DNA of 64,000 bases from Gymnogyps californianus (taxonomy: Eukaryota; Chordata; Aves; Accipitriformes; Cathartidae), in NCBI RefSeq assembly GCF_018139145.2, contig NC_059500.1:56323580-56387579 (forward strand), read 5' to 3'. Shown piece by piece: positions 37,801-47,964 of this stretch. The notes under the pieces were generated by a model that saw nothing but the letters and a program-made list of their open reading frames with translations, had not been told where the DNA came from and made no database searches. Position numbers and translations under genes: made by a program. Numbering within the stretch: position 1 is the stretch's first letter; each line of letters opens with the position of its first letter.

Positions 37801-40800
37801 AGGGAATGTTGTTGTAAGGAGGGGAGAAGCTTAAGTGCATAACCTGGAAGGCTCTTAACTTGAATGAAATTCAAAGTATAACTTTCTGCCCTGCTGAACG
37901 ATTTCATTTGTAGTTTATAAATCTAGCCTTTAATCAAGAACAACATCAGGCAGAGATGGAGATACAAAGTAAAACCAATGAAGGGTTTCTGTGAAACAGT
38001 CAAGCAGAATATTACTTCTCCTTAAGTGGAAATGAAATGGCTGCACATTTTGCTTAAAGCTAGAAAAAGCAATTTCTTTTTTTCTTTGTTTCTTGCTCCC
38101 CCATTTTTCTCTGATCATCTTATCTTCTGTTTACCAACTTCTGTGTTTTGGTGTCTCTGGTGAGTAAGCTGGAATTTAAACAGTCATGGGGCTGCAAGAA
38201 TGACTCAGCTTTCCCTGAAGCATGTTCCTGCCAGCTCAAGCCATTGTTCATGCAAGTTTCCCTTTGATGAAACAATAAGGGGGGGGGGGGGGGGGGTGTC
38301 GTTGTTGTTGTTTATCTAGATGGGTCCTTTTGTAGTCTGGTCCCTTATAAATCAAATGTATTCTCAAGACACGAGAGTTTGACATCACTATTACAAGCTT
38401 CTAGTCTTAGTTGTCTTCTAGTCTTTCCTTACCAGGATTTATAATTTTATTCATATTCAAGTGGCTATTTCCATCCTCTGCAAACTTCTGTATTTGCGTT
38501 CTACTTCAGCTCCTTTTTTTGGAATGGTTTTAGACAAATACTTTTACCATCAGATTTTATTTTTTTTTACGATATTTATTACTGTATGGGCCAGAATCAC
38601 CATTACTGGGTAACTGAAACTTCCATCAAGTAATGTACTTATCTGGGAGAAAATTACTAAATAGCAATTACTGAGATTTCACCAAATTTTTGGTCTAATC
38701 TGACTTCTGATTTATTTTATTTTGGTAGTATGGAAGGTCTGCTACAGTACTTTTTGATTCAAATTCACCAAGCCATCACCTGGAATATCTGGATGAAATG
38801 TAGATAGTGGAATGATCCTTGATGAAACACTACCGTATCTTGCACTTTAAACCACCTCTTCAGGGAAAATGGAAGCAGTTCATTAATATAAAAATTTGCA
38901 AGGGTATTGTTTTTAAACAAAAATTAGAGCTGAGTCAATGCTGCAAAAAGAAAGAGACTGGAAATATTCACTTGTTTTTAAAAAAATATTTGCTTCAGCT
39001 GCATAAGTTCTCTTCTGTGATTTGCTCTCTGTGATTTTGCTAAAATGAACATTCTAGCAAATAAATTTATCAGCAAAATGTTCACCAAGACGGGGGGGGG
39101 GGGGGGGGAAGAATAGCCACTGAAAATGAGCTATTAATTTGTAAAAGCAAGATATCTGATTCCAAGGGTCATCCATGCACTTAGGAAAGAGAACTGTCTC
39201 TTCTTTGCATTCAAAGAAAGCTAATATGCCGGATGACTTATATTCAGGGAAATGAACGCACCAAAAACCCACTCTGAAAGTGCTGGGAGGAAACAAAGAG
39301 GAGAAGAAGCACTGATGAGCACAGAAAATTCGCAAGGAAGTACAGCAGCTGATTATATCTTGACAGCTCCTGGAAAAACCTATGACATGTCAATATTTCT
39401 CTGCCTACAAGAATGCCAATAATACCTTTCTAATACCTCTTAGCAGAAGGCTGCTGGTTATCTGCTTGTATTGTGGCTGACCTACGTTCTCACCAGCTTT
39501 TGCTTTCTAATAGCTAGGTCTTTACTTCTCTATCTAAACTGGTAATCAAGGAAAATCAGGTTGAACAGGTGAATGGCTACAGTACTTCATGCAAATCTAT
39601 GTCTTTATAAGACACTGAGTATTAAAATAGGTCTAGTAGGAGAATTTATTTTGTTTCTGTCAAGGCAACATTTATTTATCTTTCTTCATAATGAAAAGAC
39701 AGGGGACTTCCTAAAGGATAGTTCCTTACAGCATAAAAGTTTTGTGTCTCTGAATAAAGGGGGTAGGTTTTCCATTTCCCAAAGTCATGCACAGTCTTAG
39801 GGATGTGTAATGTGTTCTTGTCCTGAAATCTCCTCTGGGGACATGAGGAAATGGTACCAGAGCAGAGAGGTGTGGCAGGAAAATGAAAGAAATGCTGATA
39901 TGAAAATTGTTTTTCGGAACGATGGCTCTGTGTGGCATGGTCTCTGGGTAACCTATCCTTTTCAAAAGGCACAAGACAACTTTCAGATGAATGTCCATGA
40001 TCCAGAGAGTGAAGGGAGCAGGTTTGGGGCTCACATGCTGGAAGAGAGCAACTCAGAGCTAGCTGGCGTTCACAGCTAGTGCTTAAAGAACAGCCTGGGT
40101 CTGCAGACCAAACTAGGAAGGTGTACAAGATTTTCTTTCTCTGTGACAGGGCAGGGTTCGAAGCACTGATGAGCAGAGTGTGAAAGATGACCCTGAGCCA
40201 GTTGCATGGGAGGGAGCTCCAGCAGAACTCACCACAGAGCACCTTAGGACTCAGGGAGATGCAAAGCTCATGCAAGAGATCTTGGAATAGCAGGAACAAC
40301 ATGGTTTACTTGTGGACCTTTTGTTAGGCTGTTTACTTTAGACAAAGTAAAATTCAAGCCCTGAAAAGAAAGACCTCAGCTGCAGTTCTGCTGAACACAC
40401 TTTGTTGCACTGGCTGGTGAAATGGACTTCAGCACAGTTTGCTAAAAAAGCTGAATGAGTTCAACACTAGATTTGTCTTCCTAAGCCACCACATGAAGTA
40501 TCACCCTTCTAGATCTGTCAGTCTGTTTTGTATCTTCTCAAAGTACTTATCTCTCACATTTTCTTTGGTTTTGACTACTGATCTAAACCCATGATTTTAG
40601 ATGGGAAAAAAGTGGAGTTCAAAACATCTACTGCAAAGTATATTTGGCTGGGCTGGAGAAAACTTCATTGCATTCTTTACTGGAGGTCTGGCACATTGCT
40701 GACCAGCACTAAAAGCAACTGTAAATTTCATAGAAGTTTCCTTTACAAATCAGAATTAACACTATTGTACCAGTCGGTGCAATTCCTTCAGAACTCTTCA

Positions 40801-43800
40801 GTGGTTTTTTTTTTAAACAGAATTAAACAAGGCAGCATGGATTCAGGCCTTTAAATGCTACAGAGAAGTTCACTCTTCAGAGAAAAATCAAACACAGATC
40901 CAGGCTGCAGCTGGATGAGGAAACAGAAGGGACAGCTATTTGCTACTCCCTCACTTCAGATAGTCTGTGCTTAGCTGTGATTAGACACATAGGAAAGCCT
41001 CATGTTTTCTTTTGCTGTGAGAATAAGGTAAAGAAAACCATTGCATGTGGTGAAGTAGAAAGGCTACTGCTGTGCTCTCTTTCCCTTGCATTCTTCTTCT
41101 TTTTTTTTTTTCTTCATAAGAAGGGTGTTCCTTTCCTCAAAGAGAGAGGGAGAGGGAGAAAGACTGTAAACTGTCCAAAAGGACCGTGAGAAAACAGGAA
41201 GCTTTGAAAAGTACAAGAGAAAGCAAGATGAAATCTATTTGCAGGCAGTTCCCCGGGGACATGTGAGCCATTGTTAAGCAGGCTGTTCATACAGCTATAT
41301 CCTTCCTTCTGCTGAGGAGGAGCTTGGTGCCAAAAGGCTGCTATCTGGTCATTGCCTTAACCCTCTGAATACCAGCCAGAAATACTTGCTCGAGTCTTTC
41401 AAGGGCTCTGTCAGAGAGGCAAGGGATGTTCCTAGTGCCAAAGAGCAATTCCTGATTCTGCCTTTGCTTATTGTTACAATCTCTGCTCTGTTCAGGTGCA
41501 GTGATGTTGATTCATATACCCCTTCAGCCACAGGAGAAACTGGTTCACTGTGCTTACTTGTTTCTTTCCTCCTAGGAACATTGGGTGGGGACAGAGAAGT
41601 AAAAAAATAAGAAAAACAGGTGTTCCTGTAAAGCTTTTGTTACTGGCTGGAAAAAATACTGGTGGTACTCCGGTTCCCGGTTCAAACTATTGCCATCTCC
41701 AAGTTTTAATAGTCTGTCATCCTCAAATCCTAACCTGAACACAAACTTCCAGTTAATCTGCACATACCTAAAAAATAGTGTGGGTCCAGATACTGCATGC
41801 AGAACAGCTGATCAAACAATTGAGTTTCTTTTCTGAAATTTGAGGGGTCAGAGGGGGACTTTGACCAAATAGGAAAGAAAGACAGGTTTGCAGGTGTTCT
41901 TAAAGAACGAAAGTCTCCAGCAGACTTGACATGGAACTACCCAAGCATTCCAGTAACAGAAACTATTTTATCAATATAGAATAACATAAGTCCTAGTATA
42001 CAAAATAACATTTTAATAGGACATAAATTAAAATGAAAGAAAATGCTAAAGTTGAAAGATTTTGCTCTTATTTTTTCAAAGTGAAATGCTTCAAAGTTAT
42101 CAAAGCAAAATAAGGAAGTCAAAAAGATTCATTTTGACATTTTCCTATTAAACTTATCACTGAATGCCATATTTTCCTATGACATTTTGAAGTCCTACAT
42201 TTTTCAAGAGAAAGTAATTCCATTTAAAATTTTTCATCCAGCTTTGCTTCTCGATGAAATGTTCCTTTTAAGAAAATATTTAATTCCATGAAGATGTTGT
42301 ATGAAAGAGTTCTAGAAGTTGCTTCCAGATCAATCTTCAGTTACTTACACATAAACTGGGTGATATGGTCCACTCTGTATTTATAGCCCTCTTAAATCAA
42401 AGTGGGAATAAAACCTACAACCTTTGACTTCACGAGGTATGACTACAGTAATGAACCAAACAGGCAGCAAAAGGAACAGATGTGGTGTCCAATACTGAGT
42501 AAGAATACAAACATGTATAATTCATAAGGAAGATATTAGAGATGAGCACGGTCAAGAAAGCCAAAGCCTCAAAGGTTTATGGGGAGGGAGGAGAAGAGAG
42601 GATGGAAAGGGAATGTCAGCCTCCAATGTGCTAGATGGATGCAGCAAACTGGATTTCGTGCAGGATCCTAAAAAGGCCAGATGATCTTGGAGGCTGTTTT
42701 GTTAGGATACTGATGTCCTGCCCTGAATTTCAGTCTGGTAATTACACTTGGCCCATTCAAATCACTCTGCAGTTGTATTTTGCTGTGGCTTTCTTTGAGT
42801 CCTTCCCTGAACTGTCGTATAGCATCACTATGTGAAGTCATGGCTGCTGCTTTTCCATGGTCCTCTGTAGGGTGCACAACTTCATCTATGTTTTTAGTCA
42901 GTGTTTCAAGCTATTAAGCACTTTTAGACTTTGGTTTGGATGGCTGTACTAAGCAAATGTCAGGTATGTTTACTGTCCTCAAACCGTGGCATTTAAATGC
43001 TCACGAAGCAGAAGAAAATATTTGAGGATGAAAGTTACTGGTATTGAAGGGGAAGGGAGTATACCACAGATATTTACCTCCATTATTTTGTGCTACATAA
43101 GCAGAACCTGGATAAAGAAAGAAAACCAGGCTGGTTTATGCTAATTTAAATGCAACTGCAGTATGTGTTAGCAAGTCTTCTTTTTCTAATTCTACCATAT
43201 CGCAAGATGATAATATCACAGAAATATCCAGTGGGTTAATGCCTCTGTCACCAAATGCACGTACCTTGCATTTAAAGGGTTTGACATCAGAGTGAACAAT
43301 CATGTGGGCCTTGAGAGTCTGCTTTTGCACAAAGCTCTTGAAGCACAAATGGCATTGATAGGCTCTGATGTTGGTGTGGATCAGAACATGTCGCTTCATG
43401 TTGGCCAACAGAGTAAATTCCCGGCCACAAATTCCACATTTGTGCTCTTTCACACCCTGTAAGAAAAGAAAAAATCAGAAAAGTCTGTAGATGGAAAATT
43501 TTCTAGATCATTTCATCTTCAGCACAGCAATATATGAATTATTCTTTCTGCATTAGCAAAGTAGGTAATAAATTATTTCACTTTTAACATCATTTGCTCA
43601 AGTAATAGATACTTATGTATTTTTTTCCTGGCAAATCCTTACAAGAATCTGAGAAGCAGAGAAGGAAAACAAAATGTAAGCTTAATGAAATAAGAGGGTT
43701 TTTTCCATCAGTAAGTTTACAAATCAATGAGACATAGTCACTAGCAGAGCTTCTCTGTCCTACTCTGCTGCTTATGTAAAGTATTGATCAAATGTGTACA

Positions 43801-46800
43801 CTTATTGACCAAGAATAAAAGCTGACCGGTTAAGAGACTAAAGTAGTGCTTGCCTTTGATAATTGAACGTCATTGCCTTCTAAAAAAGACATAGCCCTGT
43901 TTTGAAAAAAGCTATAGAAAATAACCTGAAGTAATCGAGAAGTAGTAAAGCAATGTCACCAAATAAGGATATACATGTTACATTCAATGAAGAGAAAAAA
44001 CTGTTCACTCTTAGTGGGACTGGCACTAATCCTAATGGAGTGATCTCATTTTATCCGGTGTTTACAGAGTTTTTCTAGCACCTTTTGTGCCATCCAGTCA
44101 ATTTACTAACACATAATTCAATATTCTTGCTCACACCTATGTGGTCTAACTGCCAGCTCCTCAAAAAGTCATTTAGATGCCATGAAAATCAATGAATTTA
44201 CCACTAAACACTTTAAGAGTTTGAGTATAACTAGTTGAAGGTAATGAGGATTTACTAGTGAAGTGCTGCAAGCAATTACTCCTCCTGCAGGCCCCCATTA
44301 CAAAGAAGACTTGAAACGATCTCTACTTTCATGCCAGTCAGTGGTTTTCACAGTTAATTGCAAAGCTAAAACTGTGAACACCAACAGCGGCTTTAAGTGT
44401 CTGCCTATCTGATGTGAGGCTGCATTTGGTCAGCTAAGTACTGTTAATTATGTTCACAGCTGAATCCACCTGCAGCTGTGGAGAAAGAAGCAGAAGCTCT
44501 CTAAAGGCTCAGGGGCATTGCATTTCCTGTGACAAAAAAATACCAAGTCTTAAATTAGTAGAATTTTGCATGGTAAATCCAAAGACTAGGGAATCTCCAA
44601 AAAGATCAGAAATTATAATCATGTAGTAGGGAAGAAAAAGCAAATGTGGAAGTAGAGGTTGTTGGTTTTTAAAAGAAAATGTGTCTTAAGACTGAAATGC
44701 TGTAGCTTTCTGGATTTTTAATGTTTTTCATATAAAAGCCAAAATTCAAGTGTTAAAGGAAAAATATGCAAAGCTGGAAGCAAATTTTGATAACATGTAG
44801 GGGGTTTTGACTTGTCTTAACAACATTTTTGTAAAGGTGGATAAGCCAATTTCAGACATTCTTGAATGGAATAGTTACATTTTTCCTATTTTTGAAAGTG
44901 ATCTTTCTGAATGTGTTCCAAAGCCTGCTCCTAGCCTAAACTGACTCTGCTGTCGTTGGTGTCAGCAGTGGCAAGACTGCCATCTGATACGAATTGGCTG
45001 GGATTATGGTCCTGCCTGTCCACTTTTATTAACTGGCATTCTGGATAACTTATGCACAAAGGGGAATTTTTCTTAGGTTGTTTGGGTTTTTTTTCCCCCT
45101 AAATGTCTTATTATAATGATTCTTCAAAATCTGATGAGTAATAATACACTTTCTTTTGCTGCATACATACAGTCTACTGCAAATCCACCTACTTTCCAAC
45201 TAAGGGAGCAAAGCAATAGAACAGGTTTTCAGTAGAAAATTTCTGTCAAAATTTTGGGGGGGGTTGTACAGCTCTACAAAATTATGTTGTGTTACAGAAG
45301 GTCATTCTGAAGATAAAACCCAGAAACAGAGAGATGTGAATACAGTTTTGGGAAGTAATACAGGTGGTTTAACTGAACTCCTCTTTATAACAAAGCACGT
45401 TTGATGTGTACTTTCTTAAGGCTGACAGAGACATCTAGCTTCTACTATTGCCAGCGCTGCTGGGGCTTTTGCTCTGCAGAAAACTCTCCAGCTGGCAAAG
45501 GGCCAGCGTGAGGCTCTATAGACTGATTACCTTCTTTCCAAGGAGGTACATATGTGTATCTTTAGTAGCCTGTAATCCTTGTGCTGTCTTCCAACGCAAG
45601 GTGAGAGTGCAACCCGTGCTGGCTTACCTTGTGAGTTAGGGAGTGTTGTTTGAGATGGTGGGGCTGCACAAACTCCATGCCACATTCAGTGCAGATGTAC
45701 GGGCGGATGTCTTTGTGCTTCATCATGTGGTTTTGCAGCTGACTCGGGTACTGGAAGGTCTTATCACATTCAGTGCAGTTGTACTGTATAGGGCCACGGT
45801 GGGTTGTTAAGTGTCTCTTCAGCTGGGCCAGGGTTGGGAAGTCCAGACCACACTCCACACAAATGTTCTCTCGGCCACTCTCGTGCTTAGACTCATGTGC
45901 TTTCAGCTCGCTGGGGTAGGCAAAACCTCTGCCACAGATCCTGCAGTTGTAAGGCTTGATGTCACTGTGTTGCATCATGTGTCTCTTAAGGTGACTGGTT
46001 TGAGTGAAAGCCTTGTGGCACACCTGGCACTTATGTGGCCGAGTGCCCTGGTGTGTCAACATATGCGTGTGCAAGTGGCTCAGCTGCTTGAAAAGCTTGC
46101 CGCATCGGGTGCAAGCATGTGGCTTAATGCCGCTGTGCCCCAAGATATGAGTGACCAAATTGTACTTGGATGTATAGGACTTCTCACACATGGGACATTG
46201 CCAGCGTTTCTGTTCACCCCCCACATCAACGTAGTAACTGTCATCTATCTGAAGGTTGACATCTACTCTTTCCACTTTCTGTTTATTTTCACCACTTTCT
46301 CGTACTTCAGCCCTCCTGAAGGGTGGCTCTGGAAGTCTTTTCATTTGAAAGGGGTTCCTGAAATGAAAGTTTGGTGGCACAATAAAAGGAAACATTAAGC
46401 CAGGGTGGACTTTAGGATAATAAGGGTAAGGAGCCTGCATGAATGCTGGGCTACTGGGCCATGCTATGTTAGGCTTCACTGATTCTTGCTTAATGGACTT
46501 GGCTCCAAGGTGCTCGAGAGTTCTGTAGAACTGAAAACCAAAGTTGCAGAGGTCGATCATCTGGGAACTGTACTTGGGCTGTGCTGGCTGTTGAAACACC
46601 AAAGGGAGACTGGAAGACCCTATGTCATTGTGATCTTCAGGTCTGTCTGGTGGTGATGAGGAACCCTCGAGGGTGATAGAAGGAGGCATTTTTGTTGGCA
46701 TGCTCTTGCGTTTCCGAGACCCTCCTTCCAAGGACCCCTGGAATGTTTCCATGTCTCCAAGAGGAGGAGGGCCATAGCGGAAATGTGAGAGGTGTGGTCT

Positions 46801-46926
46801 GAATTCTTCACCAAATGGAGTTGTTCTGTGTGGCTTTGTTACAGGGCTCAGTGGCTGCAGGCAGCGGGAGAAGGGAGAGGCTCGGGTACTGTCCACATTA
46901 AAACTCGTTTCTTCGTTCTTCATCAT
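34320..46926 (-). CDS. ZNF366: ZNF366 (DC-SCRIPT) C2H2 zinc-finger transcriptional corepressor, four coding exons
   Basis: Nuclear C2H2 zinc-finger protein. In mammals it is known as a corepressor of oestrogen receptor alpha and other nuclear receptors, acting through CtBP and HDACs, and as a dendritic-cell marker. The coding sequence is complement(join(34320..34858, 37386..37560, 43265..43456, 45628..46926)): 2205 nt, 734 codons plus stop, with every junction in phase. Human ZNF366 is about 744 residues. Residues 1-243 are a Pro/Ser-rich N-terminus with a basic RKRK at 71-74. Fingers 1-11 fill residues 244-545; finger 10 is split by an intron. The C-terminal 190 residues are acidic and carry PFDLS at 578-582, a CtBP-binding type motif. 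I recognise the finger block and both flanks as ZNF366. The related ZNF710 is excluded by the N-terminal and C-terminal matches. The start at 46926 is the first of two adjacent ATGs; the frame stays open back to the splice acceptor, so an upstream start is possible. Confidence 0.95.
34859..37385 (-). other. ZNF366: ZNF366 intron between coding exons 3 and 4
   Basis: This is 2.5 kb of AT-rich sequence with GT-AG ends. It contains a TTTGG pentamer repeat near 35780. No other gene or recognisable transposon was seen. Confidence 0.9.
35780..35808. repeat. (TTTGG)5 pentamer repeat
   Basis: Five exact TTTGG units in the ZNF366 intron between coding exons 3 and 4. Confidence 0.9.
37386..37560 (-). 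CDS. ZNF366: ZNF366 third coding exon: rest of finger 10 and finger 11
   Basis: This exon is 175 nt: 58 codons plus one base, residues 498-555 and the first base of Gly556. It opens with LCGKEFNRMHNLMGH, which completes finger 10, then finger 11, whose final histidines are spaced H-x4-H (HMKVKH). The acceptor is TTTTTACAG at 37561 and the donor is CTCAAG|GTAATA with the GT at 37385-37384 (phase 1). It was found by translating the genomic DNA between its neighbours, because it is too short to appear as a long open frame. Confidence 0.93.
38279..38296. repeat. G homopolymer, 18 nt
   Basis: Eighteen consecutive G on the plus strand inside a ZNF366 intron (poly-C in the transcript), followed by a short GTT repeat. 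The length may be affected by sequencing error. Confidence 0.9.
39092..39108. repeat. G homopolymer, 17 nt
   Basis: Seventeen consecutive G on the plus strand, about 0.8 kb from the first tract in the same ZNF366 intron. Confidence 0.9.
43265..43456 (-). CDS. ZNF366: ZNF366 second coding exon: zinc fingers 8-9 and start of finger 10
   Basis: This exon is 192 nt (64 codons, residues 434-497), phase 0 at both ends. The acceptor is a strong pyrimidine tract ending TTTCTTACAG at 43457. The donor is GCAAG|GTACGT with the GT at 43264-43263. It starts GVKEHKCGICG and ends with FKCK, where the first Cys of finger 10 lies two residues before the junction. Both complete fingers keep their zinc ligands. 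Confidence 0.95.
43457..45627 (-). other. ZNF366: ZNF366 intron between coding exons 1 and 2
   Basis: This is 2.2 kb with GT-AG ends, AT-rich, with a run of eight G at 45256-45263. Nothing else was recognised. Confidence 0.9.
45628..46926 (-). CDS. ZNF366: ZNF366 first coding exon: N-terminal region and zinc fingers 1-7
   Basis: This exon supplies residues 1-433. The acceptor is a T-rich tract ending in TTTTAAG at 46957-46958, so the exon starts at 46956 with 30 nt before the first ATG. The donor is CAAG|GTAAGC with the GT at 45627-45626, cutting cleanly after a Lys codon (phase 0). Seven C-x2-C-x12-H-x3-H fingers run from Cys244 to His431. The linkers are unusual (SGIKPH, QGTRPH, SDIKPY and similar) and none is TGEKP. 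The open frame continues past the donor to 45562, but that extension loses all finger homology and is intron. Confidence 0.95.
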
Positions 46927-46956
46927 ATTTGATTTTTTTGTGTGTTGCCCAAATTC
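46927..46956 (-). other. ZNF366: ZNF366 5' UTR portion of first coding exon
   Basis: Thirty bases lie between the predicted acceptor (AG at 46957-46958) and the first ATG. They contain no in-frame stop (encoded E F G Q H T K K S N). They may be 5' UTR, or coding sequence if a start codon sits in an upstream exon. Both ATGs have A at -3. Confidence 0.6.
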
Positions 46957-47964
46957 CTTAAAACAAACAAAAACCCAAATCTCTTTATTTCTTCCTATTC
47001 TCCTGGGTTTAACATTTTATTGTCTATTTTATTGTTTTGGAGGTTATTGAGTTTTTTTAACTAAATGCAACTAAGGATGTCTTAGGCTTATATAAGACAA
47101 AGGCCTTTTGAAGCAGAATTAAATTGGTTAGTGAAGAACAAAGAAGCTTTGGTCTTCCTGGAGTAGGGTTGGTGGTTTAAATCAAGTTTGACCTATACAA
47201 CATCTTGGCAACATAAACATGCTGTACCATGACACACTACTTTGCAACTGAATCTGTATGGCAATGTTTCTGCTTAATTTAATTCAGCCAGGCTATTTGT
47301 GGGCAAAATCCTGTCCTTGGCTGTGCATGCACAGGCTCTAGAAATTGGCGGTGCATCTAAAGGATATAGCAATATAAACAATGATGTGCACATTTATTAT
47401 GGTTGTGACATGAAAAGCCAAAGCCAAAAAATGTTAAACTTCTTTGTATCATTAACATGTGCTGCTGTGAGAGAAAACAATGGCCAAGTGATCTAAGGAC
47501 ACTGTGTACCATCAGGTTTTGCACTGTGTTTCCTGGCTTCTCTCACTTTGTATTGTAATAAGAAGGCGGAGATTAATTTATTTTCTTTGTTTTAATCCTA
47601 GAGATATTTACCTGGCAGATTTGGGGGAGGAAAGACCTATGACAACTCTCCAAATTACATTCAGTTTTATAGACTTACTCTAGGGTTTTTTTGTTTCTAA
47701 ATAGGTGGGCAAAATCTCTACTATAAAACTAAATATATAATTAATGTCAACAACCCCCCAGGTCTCCAGAGTAATTGACACCTAAGAATGCTCCGAGCGT
47801 TTCTAGTGGTACAGTGTGACAAGGCAGATAAATAATTTTCTTCTGGCAAAATGTTGTGTTCCACTGATCATACAGGGAGCTTCTCCTGAATTTGGGGTTC
47901 ACCTAAAATATTGGTTATAAATTTTGGTTCATCTTAAATAAGGCTGCTACCTTTTGCCTTGGCT
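46957..47964 (-). other. Presumed ZNF366 5' intron, proximal part
   Basis: It lies directly upstream of the first coding exon acceptor. The acceptor implies at least one upstream non-coding exon. None could be pinpointed here. Confidence 0.6.

Larger units (their letters stand above)
37561..43264 (-). other. ZNF366: ZNF366 intron between coding exons 2 and 3
   Basis: This is 5.7 kb with GT-AG ends. It holds two long G homopolymers (poly-C in the transcript) near 38279 and 39092. A sense open stretch of about 200 codons at 39676-40302 shows no recognisable domain and is treated as chance. No transposon was recognised. Confidence 0.9.

Noticed and set aside
39676..40302. 208-codon sense open frame inside a ZNF366 intron
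   Set aside because: It has no recognisable domain, a Ser/Cys/His/Leu-rich random composition, and overlapping open frames on both strands.
43136..43264. Open frame continuing past the ZNF366 second coding exon
   Set aside because: It follows a GTACGT donor, has no finger pattern, and the third exon completes finger 10 exactly.
45562..45627. Open frame continuing 21 codons past the ZNF366 first coding exon
   Set aside because: A consensus GT donor at 45627-45626 precedes it, finger homology stops there, and the next exon resumes the protein in phase.
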